Shown: positions 10,801 to 22,800 of the stretch, in pieces
Position numbering within the stretch: the first letter of the stretch is position 1
Layout: every line of letters starts with the position of its first letter
NCBI GenBank assembly: GCA_016932735.1
Contig: JAFGCI010000002.1
Span: 62,001 to 126,000, forward strand
Direction of reading: 5' to 3'
Origin: Candidatus Aenigmatarchaeota archaeon
GTDB taxonomy: Archaea > Aenigmatarchaeota > Aenigmatarchaeia > QMZP01 > QMZT01
DNA: 64,000 nucleotides
Position numbers and translations under genes: made by a program
Notes under the pieces: generated by a model
The model's database searches: none
Told to the model about the DNA's origin: nothing
Seen by the model: the letters and a program-made list of their open reading frames with translations, nothing else

Positions 10801-13800
10801 TAAACTGTCGTTGTATTTGAGACGGTGTCTATCAGCTGATAGCCGTCCAAACACTGTTCAACGCCTCTTGAGATTGGTGTTGAGCAGTTCCTGTAAATCC
10901 CGTATTCCTTGAGGCCGGATGTATCGTCTGTCGCTGCTGTCCATGACAATGAAACGTTTCCGGTTGTCGACCATCCTGACGGGTCAGTCGGCTCGTCCGA
11001 ATCGACTGTCAGAGTGAATGCATTCGGTGGTGTCGCATCTACATAAAGTTTTGTGCAGGTCGGCCAGCTTCCGAAATTATCCATTGTATCATTGGCACGG
11101 ACTCTCCAATAATATGTTCCGTCAGATAATGAAGCAGCTGTATATGAATTGCTTAATTCATAAGACTCCTGAACGACTCCGGATAGACAGTCCGCTGCAG
11201 TTGTTATCTGAATATGATAATATGATACAGAACCCGCACATCCTGTATCGGATACAGTATTCCATGAGAATGACGGTGTGGTGTCATTTGTGGCTGTTTC
11301 AGCTGAAGGCACCAATCCGTTTGGTTGGCCTGGGCCGGTGTTATCTGAATTTATGTTTGTATTTCTTTCTGTCGAATAAACAACACTTGAGTCTTCCACA
11401 AGCCCATACACTGTGTGACCTGCAGTATCAGCCCAGTTCACTTGGAATGAGCACGACCTCTCAGGCTGTCCGGCCGTCGAGTTACATAGATTGAAAGACT
11501 GGGACGATTCGCCTACTCTTAAAACAAGATTGTCGTTGTCGTTGTCTGAAGCTCCTGAGGTGTCAATAAGAACGTAGTCACCTTGTTTTACACAGCTGTC
11601 ATTTGATGTAATTGAATTTAAAACAGGTGCCGTGTTTTCAATCGTCAATGATGAGGAATTTTCAGGCGTTCCGTCAGTTAATCCGTCATTGGGTGTCAGT
11701 TCGCATTTCCAAGAATCTCCCTTTGTTGTTTCCTGTGAGACTATTGTCTGGTTGTTTGAGTAGCTGTCTTTTGTGTCCAGCCAGATTTGGTATATATGCG
11801 CAGGCGATAAGATATGATTATATATTCTTACATCATCTATGGTTCCGTTGAATGTATAGACACCTGAAACGCTTCCTATATGCAAATCGTCGGTAGCATC
11901 GTCCTGTACGAAGCCGGAATCATTGCGTTGGGCTGTAAATCCTATATCCGCGCCGTTTGCGTAAAGAGTTATTCCTTCTGAACCCCCTCCGCTATATGAG
12001 AAGCACAGATGATGCCAATCATTTGCGCTTACGACATATGTATGATTATGTCTCCATATACCCACGCTTGAAGTTGTCCAATAGGAAAATCCGAAGCCTC
12101 CGGCAGATCTGGTGTAAAAATTCCATCCATCATAACCTGCTGTGTCTTTATTGATGAAAAGGCCGAAACTATTTTCATAAGTAGTGTTGTATGGCCTAAT
12201 CCACGCACAGGCGGTGAATTGTGCCATATTATCGATCATATCAGCAGAACCTAGATTGATCACATCATCAGAGCCGTCGAAATTATAAGCTCCCCCAACC
12301 TTGCCCGAGGACGTCCATCCGCTATCTGAGTCGAAATCAAAGTTCTGAAGAGTTCCGTTGTTATTGTATCCGGAATAATCTTTAATTGCCCATGTTGCTG
12401 TTGATGAAACGTTCGTATCAAACGGCATGTTAAGGACCATTATAGGCTCATCGTTCTTCCACCAGTTGTAGATTGCTGTTGTCGAATCTGCATCGGAATC
12501 CTGGATATTGTTAGCGTAGCATGTTATGTTTTCAGTTGTCCTGTTATTGTTGTTGGTAGCATTAAGTATTGGTTTTGACATTGTCGGTGCATGATTAACA
12601 AGGAAAGATGTATCGTTTCCGGCTATTATATTTGAATAGCTTATGCTGTCATAAACCCTCGCCCAGTAATTGTTTGTATGCGGATCTGACTGCTGTGCCG
12701 TATAATTGCATATCAGAGGGCTCGCTGAATATGAAGAAGTGTAGCAGTAACAATATGACTGGACTCCCGTTCCGCAGTTTGTGCATGATGAATCGTTGCA
12801 CACAAATAGTGTCGCAGTGTCCGATTCATAGTCTGCATATGTGACATCAAATGTTATGTTCTGCCCGACGTTTACCTCGTCCGTCGCGTATGCGGAAGTC
12901 GTGACTGGAGCTGAATTGCCGATTCCGACTGCAGTCGAATTCTCGGCTGTCCCGTTGTTGTTCCCGTTGCCCGGCGTTACCTCGCAAATCCACTGCTCTC
13001 CGTAGCTTGTATTCCCAGAAGTCAGAGTCGTTATTATTGAATTGCTTCCGTTGCTGACATAAGTCATTCCCATCAGGTACGATGAACCGTCCTGATACCA
13101 TCTCCAGTAGGCAATCAGTGTTGTATTTACAGTGTTTGTAAGAGTTGCATTGCACACCAGGTCGTCAGACTCTGAAGGCGAGGCTGGTGTTATTACCGGC
13201 TGTGTTGTCGTGGCTGCGCACATTGAATTATCCCAGCCAGTATCAGTGCAGACTGATTCGGTGCACTGTTTGTTTGTTGCGACAGTTCCGTTCTGGGCAC
13301 TGTTATCAGAACATGTTATATCGCCATAATAGCAGTTGTTCCCGTCTTCATAGCCATTCCCATAGACTGTTATCGAAGTTCCGTTTGAATATGTTCCGTC
13401 ACCGCACGACCAGTCCGTGTAATAACAGACAAGGCTTGTATCGCTTCCTGTGTTGCCTGCTGTATAGCCATTACCATAAATTGTGAGATGGGTCCCGTTC
13501 TGGGCGTTTTCATTGGAACATGTTATGTCGCCGTGATAGCATGTTCCAGATGTATCTGTTGAAGATGTATCCGGCGTGTATCCGTTCCCATAATATGTTC
13601 CCGATGTGCTGTTCGAAGCCGCACCCGATATACATATTATATCGCTATAGTAGCAGGTAAGCGACTGGTCTGCAGCTGTATTTCCTGATGTATAACCATT
13701 GCCGTAGACTGTCGATGAAGAACCGTTGGTAGCTGTTCCTGCGGTGCATGTTTCAGTTCCATAATAGCAAAGTATAGACGTATCAATTCCTAGGTTTCCT

Positions 13801-16800
13801 GAATAGTCGCCGCTTCCGTAAACTGTAAACTGGCTGCCTGACCATCCAGAAGTTGAGCAGGATACAGCGTTGTAACAGATATTATTTATTGCATCGTACT
13901 GATAGCCGTTTCCTGACTGTCCGCATGTTGTACATGTAAGCGTTCCGATTGTAGTGTCATCTGTATACGACAATCCATCCCCAATACACGAATCTCCTGC
14001 ATTGTATGAACAGTAGTCTGTATTACCGGAAACATCCCATCTTTCGCAGTTTGCACTGACATCGGACATATCTCCTTCATCACATATAGGGTGGTCCTGT
14101 GTATCCATATCACATGTCGTGCCTGTACATGACTGGCCACTATAATAGCATGTATTTCCGGAGAAAGTTCCACTTGGTGGACAATAATTACCGGATGTTA
14201 CCCCTGATTCACCGCACACATCACAATAGTTCTGTCTCAGTATGTTTGAAGATCCAAGTAAACATCCGGTGACCGAGCAAGAATCTGTCCAGTAGCATGT
14301 CTCTGCGGATGAGACAGTATGTATTGTCTTTGCACAGGCTCCTCCGTCGTTGTCATCTATGCAGTAGTCCGGACAGTTCTCCGATGACTTGTCTGTCCAT
14401 CCGGAACCTCCGCATGTCGACGTCCCGTAGTAGCATGTGTCCGTGGAATCTATGTAACAGTAATTGGAATCGCATCCGCCGGATTCACAGGATGCAGATG
14501 AGACCGGACAGGATGTATCCGTTGAATATGAGCATAAGCATGAAGTAGAGCAGTCCCCACTGTAGTAGCAGGTCGCTCCGGATGGATAGTCTCCGCAGTC
14601 GCCGTCTATGTCACATGCTGCTCCCTGGCTTCCTCCGGCCGCTAACTGGCAGCAATTGGAGCCCTGGCAGTGGCCTGTTATGTCGAATGATAAATCGGAA
14701 ACTCCTGTATAGTCGCAGTTGTTATTGGCCGAGCACAATGAACAGTCGGACCTGTACTGTGTTGTTCCGGGGTCGCAGACGCCTGATGAACCGGATGCGG
14801 ATGAACAATCGTATGAACTTTCTGATGTGGACGAGCCTCCATCGTAGACGCAGATGCCGTCAGGATTGTAGTCTCCGCCTGTCGCCGAGGACGAGTCACA
14901 TTCATATCCGTATATCGGGCTGCCGCCATTGTAACAATCCGAATAGTAAGTTGCTCCGTTTCTTGCAGTTTCATCTGTGTTGTCGCAGGAGCCCGCAGAG
15001 TCTCCTGTATCTAAACAAATTCCGACCTGGGACCATGTCGTTCCCGATGTTATCGAAGTGTCGCATGAATCTGCATATGTCGTTCTTGCACCGCAATCAT
15101 CATAGAACGGCTCTGTTCCTGCACATGATGCAGAAGCATCAGAATCGCAGTCTTCTGCAACTATCCCAACAGTGTCACATGTCCCGTCATCTAATCCGTA
15201 TCCTTCCTGTGTGAATGCGTCTGAACCTATTGAACCATCTTCGCATGCATTGCCGTCAGTCGAGCCGTCGGTCGCCCTTATCTGGAAGTAATATGTCGTA
15301 TTGTAGAAGACAGTATCTGTGTCGCAGCTCCATAAGCCGGCATTATTGACTGCACATATTCCGTCCCACGTCTTGTCTGAATTGAAATCACATCTGTATC
15401 CATTGTATCCGGATGAACATGCACATACAGAATCATCAAACAGTGCATTGTTGTTCGCATCAACGTATCCTCCTGTACAACATGAGCCTCCCGAGCAGAT
15501 GCCGTTTGCAATGTATGCAGGTGTTGTTCCTCCTGAATTGACGTTGGAATCACATTCATAGCCATCTGTACATGAGCTGTAGTAAGTTGAACCGGACTTA
15601 GCTACAAGACCCGAAGCACATGAATCTGATGCGCACACTCCGTCTGCTGTTCCGTCGGAATCGCCGTAACTGTCGCAGACGTTTCCTCCTGAATTGCATC
15701 CGCATACGACATCGTTACCAGATATTGCTGTTCCCGACATCGAGCCCGAATCATAAACTTCCTGAGCGCAGAATGTTCCGTCAACTGCCCACTCGTCTGT
15801 TGCTGAACATCTGGTGTCGTCGGATATTGTCGCTCCGTTGCAGCATGAATCCTGTCCGTCGGATGTTGATGAGAATGATTCTCCAGAATCATCTCCGCAA
15901 CAGGCTGTTGCTGATGAGACCCATGTATAAGTGGAACATCCCGATGCTGTTGATTCGCATCTTGCTAAACTGGAGTCCCTGTCATAATTTGTCTGGCTTA
16001 TTCCGGAACTCGTGCATGTGACACCTTCCCATATTGTGCTCTGGTTCGTGCAGCATGTTTCTGTCCCGGCTGAACATTGAGTAGAGCCAGACGAATAATC
16101 CCAGCCATCTGCACCTTCTGCTCCTGTATCTACACAACCGTCCGATGAATAATAACAGGTATTTACTGTCCAGCATGACATTGAACCGTCTGCCCATGAA
16201 CCGGACGTGCATGCTGATGGGGAGGCTTCACTGGATACACCAGTGCATCCAGATGTCGTACAGTCGTTCGCCCTGTTGACCGAACCTCCGTTATCATAAT
16301 AACAGCTTCCAACGGATACGGTTCCGGGGTCTAAGCAGTTTCCCGCTGAACCTGAGAATCCTGTTCCTGTTGTCGTGCATGGGTCCGATGAAGTCTGGCA
16401 GGTGTTTGTGCCATCGTCAAGCCTCCAGCTTGATGAGCCGTCTGTTATTGATGAGTATTCATAACCATTGTCGATGTCTTCGGTTGAGTTGGATGGGCCT
16501 GAACCTGTGCATGGATCTGATGATGCATAATAACATGTGTTCGTTGATGAAACGAAGCAATCCGCACCGGAGCCATCTGTCCATGCGCCTGAAGAGCATG
16601 TTGCAAAAGTGTAAGAGCTTGCAGTCCTTCCTGTTCCTGTGCATGTTTCATCGTATATGCAGTTGGAACCAGAGATAACTCCGTCTGCATTGCAGCCGGA
16701 GTTTGTGCATGGGTCCTGTGATGGTGCCGTGTATGAAGTAGTAGAGCATGCTTCGTCATAGTAACATGTCCCACCTGATGCATAGCCATCATCTGAACAT

Positions 16801-19800
16801 GATGATGAGCCAGATGAACAGGAGGAGGATGCATATCCATTGCCGTTGCATCCTGTTGATGTGCAGATTCCTGTCTCTGTTCCATCGGATGTATAATAAC
16901 AGTTTCCTCCGGTTACAGTCGCGGGATCATAACATTCGGTCCTGTCGAAATCGGATGCTCCGGAATCTCCCCAGCCGTTTGTTGTATCACAGGAATCTCC
17001 TGACTGATAATAGCAATAGTCAGTATCATCGTCATAGCAGTAGTCGTCTGTTCCTGTCTGTGACTGCTGGTCGCAGACTGTCCATGCAACTGCAGAATAT
17101 ATTGTTGTGTCCTGATTTAGGTTGCATGTTGTTCCTGTACATGACTGTGTTCCGTAGTAGCAGGTATTTCCTGATGTCGTTCCTGACGACGGGCAGGAAT
17201 CTCCCTGCGTTACTCCTGAAGCTCCGCATGTGTCACATTCATTCTGACCTAATGCAGCCGACGATCCCAAAGAACATCCGCTGACTGAGCATGAGTCTGT
17301 CCAGTAGCAGGTTTCTGCAGAAGAGACTGTATGGGTTGTTTTTGCGCACGCTCCTCCATCGTTGTCATCTATACAGTAGTCAGGACAGTTCTCTGAGGAC
17401 TTGTCTGTCCAGCCGGAACCTCCGCACGTCGACGTTCCGTAGTAGCATGTGTCAGTAGAGTCTATGTAGCAGTAGTTGGAATCGCATCCGCCAGATTCGC
17501 ATGAAGCTGATGACACGGGACATGATGTATCTGTGGAATATGAACATAAGCATGATGTGGAGCAGTCTCCACTATAATAACAAGTAGCTCCGGAATTGTA
17601 TGTCCCGCAGTCTCCGTCAATGTCGCATGCAGCTCCCTGGGAGCCTCCTGCAGCAAGCTGACAGCAGTTGGAGCCCTGGCAGTGTCCTGTTATGTCAAAA
17701 GATAAGTCTGAAACACCGGAATAATCGCAGTTCTCATTGTCATCGCATCCGGACACTGCGCATGAAGACTGGTAGTTCCCTGTTCCGGGGTCGCACACGC
17801 CGGACGCTCCCGATGCTGACGAACAATCATAAGAATCTTCTGAAGATGCTGAACCGCCGTCATAGACGCAGATACCTGTTGAGTTATAGTCTCCCCCTGT
17901 CGCCGAAGAAGAATCGCATTCTTCTCCCCATGCAGGGCTTCCTCCATTATAGCAGTCTGAATAATATGTCGTTGCATCATATTTCACTGTCTCTGCGGAC
18001 GAATCGCATGCAGTATCGTTGTCCCAGCCGTCATAAATGCATATACCTGTCTGCTCCCAGCTGACTCCTGATGTTATTGAGGTGTCGCATGAGTCTGCAT
18101 ATCCTGTCCTGAATCCGCATGTGCTGTAGAACATTTCCTGAGAAGAGCCGTTGCATGTCACGTTGTTATCTGCGCTGCAGTCGGATACTGTTATATTCAC
18201 AGTGTCGCATGTCCCGTCAGAAATCCCGTAGCCTTCCTGGGTGAAGCCGTCGGAGCCTATTGCACCGTTCTCGCAGGCATTGCCGTCGGTTGAATTGTCG
18301 AATGCTCTCAGCTGGAAATAATATGTAGTATTGTAGAAGACTGTGTCTGTATCACAGCCCCAAGTACCTCCATTGTCTATTGCACACACACCGTCCCATG
18401 TTCCGTCTGCATTTGAATCGCATCTGTATCCATTGTATGATGAGCCACAGCCGCAGACTGCATCGTTCTGCGTTCCGTCATTGTTACCGTCAACATAATC
18501 TGCAGTGCAGCATGATGTCGATGCGCACACACCCTCTGCAACATACTGAGGAGGTGTTCCTCCTGAATTGACATTGGAATCGCATCTGTAACCGGATGAG
18601 CATGTATCATAATAGGTTCCTGCATTGAATGCAACAAGGCCAGATATACATGAAATTGAAGCACATATACCGTCGGCTGTTCCATCCGAGTCCGAGTAGC
18701 TATCACAGATGTTTCCGCCGGAATCGCATCCGCAGACAATGTCGTCTCCTGAGATTGCTGTTCCTGACGTTGAACCGGAATCATAAACTTCCTGAGTGCA
18801 GTAAGTTCCGTCGACAGCCCACTCGTCTGTTGCTGAACATCTGGTGTCGTCGGAAATGGTTGCTCCGTTGCAGCATGAATCCTGTCCGTCTGATGTTGAC
18901 TGGAAAGATTCTCCTGAATCGTCGCCGCAACAGGCTGTTGCTGATGATACCCAAGTGTATGCGGAACAGCCGGATGCAGTTGATTCGCATCTTGCTAAAC
19001 TGGTGTCCCTGTCATAGCTTGAGCCCGTGACGCCTGTTGATGTACAACCGACGGATTCCCATACCGTTGTTGAATCGGTGCAGCAGGTTGCAGTTCCTGC
19101 CGAACATTCGGTTATATCAGAAGAATAATCCCATCCGTCATCGTCAGCAGCACATCCATCAGATGAATAATAGCATGTTGTTCCTGTCCAGCATGCCATC
19201 GCTCCGTCTGCCCATGAGCCGGATGTGCATGATGATGGTTCTGCTTCGCTTGAAATTCCGACACAGCTTGAACTGCTGCAGTCGTCGGTCCTGACACCGC
19301 CGTCGCTCTGGGCATCATAATAACAATAACCACCCGATACTGTTCCGCGCGGCGGGCAATAGTTGCCGTTAGTCCTTCCGCCACTTCCACATGTATCACA
19401 ATAATCGTCCCTCAGGTTCGTGCTGGAATGGGTACAACCACCGGTTCCGCATCCTCTGCTATAATAGCAACTTGCCGTGCTGTCGGGATTTGCTTTCTGC
19501 GTCGTCGTGCAGCTTCCGTCCGTTCCGTCATCATCAAGACAGTAGGCATAGCATGACTGTGTTGAATAATCCCAGCCGTCGTCGTCGGCAGCGCACAAAT
19601 CGGTTCCGCTGTAGTAGCATGCATTTGCTGCCGAGCCTAAACAATAACCAACTCCATTTCCCCAGTTGGTGTATGAATCGCATGTTATGACAGCTGTGAC
19701 CACTTGTCCATCTTTGCATCCAGTGGATGCTCCGGAAGTTGAACATCCGTAATCATAATAGCATTTAGCAGATGATGTTCCACCATCGGCTACTGTTCCT

Positions 19801-22800
19801 TCAGCATCACATGAATCACTGGTATAATCCCATCCACTAGTTGTGCACCTATCTCCCGAATTATAATAACAACCATCTGCAGCATCATTATAACAATATC
19901 CTGCACCATCTCCCCATGAGCCGTCATCGCATGATGTAGGTGCTGCAGTAGTACTTATTCCTGTACAACCCGACGAAGAACAGGAGTTCGATTCTCCGCC
20001 GCCGTTATTATCCCAATAGCACGTTGTACTTACAACGACTCCTGGATCTCTGCAATTATTAGCTGAACCGGAGTAAGACCATCCTGTACCTGTGCATCTG
20101 TCAGAACCGCTGTAATAGCATGCATGGGTTCCATCATTATAACAATAACCTGCGCCGTCTCCCCAGGAACCGTAGTCACAACCATAAGGATCTCCTGCAG
20201 AGCTTGCAGTTCTCCCGGAACCTCCGCATGCTTCATCCCATACACAATTACTGTTCCAATAAACACCATCTGCAGTGCAGTCCGAATTGGCGCATCCTGT
20301 CGTACTTGGTGGTGTATATCCAGATGAGGAACATGCCTCGTTATAGTAGCAAGTGCTTCCGGAAGCATACCCATCATCAAAACATGATGATGAACCCGAT
20401 GAACATGATAACGAGCTATCGAAAACACAATCTGTTGTAGAATCACAATTATAACTGCAATATCCTCCGGAAGAATCATAATCTCCCGAAGAGTCACACT
20501 CAGCTCCGCAGCTTTCAGAGCAAACTCCAGAATCCCATGCCCCGGAGCCGCATGTATATAACTTTATGCTAATACATTCCGTGGATGCTGTATCAACACA
20601 TGTATCTCCACTATCAATACAATCACTTGATGAACTGCAACATCTTGTGGTTCCTAGCGTACAACTACCACTGCATACATTCTCGTTTAGATCATCCCCG
20701 CAACATTCGATTACACTTGTTGAATCATATTCACCAACACCAGCTTCACCAGAATACATATCATAATCGCCACAAGGTGTGCCACCGGCACCACCACACC
20801 ATGCTGCATCACTTCCGTCACAATCAAGCCACTGGCTCTGGTAACAAAAACCTTTTACAGACGCAGTAAGGGTTCTAGAGTTACTAATCTGATCATAACA
20901 AGTCCCACCATCAACACAATCGTTACCTCCATTACAGCATATAGATGTCCCATCTCCGGAATAAGTGCCTCCCTGATTACCATTATCATTATCCGTTAGA
21001 GAATAATCGGCATCACCATGACATGTTCCTGTGCATGCCCATGAACTCTCATATGATTCTACAGTATCATCACCGCAGCAGTATTGAGTAGTTCCTGAAT
21101 CAAAACCAGTATTATAGTCATAACCAAAGCATTCTTCGCAAACATACTGCGCATATAGATTAAATGGGTCCATATCGGTGCATTCTCCTACAGTCTGGGA
21201 GCAATAATGTCCACTACCCGTACCATCATCGCATGGGTTACAGGTTGCAGTTCCTGATATCCATTGGCTTCCACTGCAATAATATCCATATAAATTATCG
21301 CATGCGGCTCCCGTATTGCATGTAACCCAAGATCCAGAACTGCATATATAAGCCTGACCGTGGCTCACGTCACGCGAACCAGATGATATACAATTCCCGT
21401 CCTCAATGCAATCCGAACCCGAGTTGCAGCATGCTGCAGTCGGTGAACCTATTCCGCCAGATCTGTAGGATTCACCGCTTTCATCACCGCAGCATTCCTT
21501 TTTGGATTCTGCTATATTTGTTAAAGAATATTCGCCGTGCTCTGCTGATTCGCCTGAAGCTATACCGCTTGAGGTTCCGCATATTCCGGATCCACAGGTC
21601 CCGTAATAATCATCGCAGTCATACCAGTACGAATTGATGCAGTATGCCTTATCGTCCCTGCTTCCGCCGTTAAGCCCTGAACGGACTCCTGCGGTATAAC
21701 AAGTATCACTTCTGATGCAGTCTGAACTGGAGTCACAACACCCGTCAGTTCCGTCAGAAGCCCAGTAAACATCCTGTCCGTTGTTACATGTTTCATAACT
21801 TTCTCCAGAATCATCACCACAACAACATTGAGGACTGTCCCCTCCACAATAATCATTATAATCTGCTGCTGCATCTCCGCCTACTACATCCCAGTGATAA
21901 GAACCTGTACAATATGATGACGCCCTGTCAGGGTCAACCCATCCTCCTCCACCACAACTACATACTTCTGTCTGAGAATCACTTTCTATGTTTCTATATG
22001 TTCCGCAAGTGTAGCAGGTTCCTCCATCTACACAATCTGTAGATGCTGTACAGCACATATCATCCCCTGTATCATCGCTGCATTCAGATTCAGCATTAAA
22101 ACAGTCCAGAAATTTGTAGTTTTCCCCGCTTCCATCATCACCGCAGCAGTAGGCGTTGGTTCCTGTTTCAAAGCCTATCGATTCCATGTAGGCTCCTTTT
22201 TTCCCCAGGCATGTCTCGCATGCGTAGTCTCCGCCAGCACTGGCGGCGTCACTGTCATAACAGGCTCCGGTTCTGCAATATGAAGAAGTTCCGCAGACGT
22301 CACAGTCGCAAGAACTTGTTCCGGACGACCATGTGGAGCCGTCGCCGGAACAGCAGTAAGAACCGACTATCTGGCATTTGTTTGATGTCGTGCATGCCAG
22401 CCACGAACCTGAGTTGCATATATATTCACTTCCGGTGTACACGCTTCCGCTATTATAGCACGTATTGTCCGCGACGCAGGCAGTAGCTGTAGTACAGCAT
22501 GCCTCGCTGTCTCCGGAAAGGGGTGTGTTCCTGTAATTCTCGTTGGCATCGTCGCCGCAGCATGATGTTGCAGCGGTGTTGCCGCCGATTGACCATCTCG
22601 TTTCAACTCCGGCTATGCAGCTGTTGCAATAAGTAGAACTCGAGTCCAGATACGTATAGCTGTCGCTGCATCCTCCTCCGCCTGTGCATCCTATGTTGTC
22701 ATAATAACAGGCATCAGTGGATCCTGCTGTACCGTCGCAGTCACCGACGCATCCATCCGATCCGCAGTATGCATCTGTGGTTCCTACACAGCTTGAACTA

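Noticed and set aside
14582-15214. Long plus-strand open frame of 210 codons inside giant gene 1, and similar ones at 22769-23368, 46497-47063, 47901-48662, 55281-56012 and 60480-61148
   Set aside because: They lie antisense to giant genes, have odd composition (Arg/His/Leu/Cys/Met-rich) and no domains. They arise because the Cys/Gly/Asp/Ser codons of the giant genes give few stops on the other strand.
13400-22100. Regularly recurring short DNA motifs that could be mistaken for a CRISPR array or minisatellite
   Set aside because: The recurrences are codon-level module repeats within one frame, with varying spacing and no unique-spacer structure.
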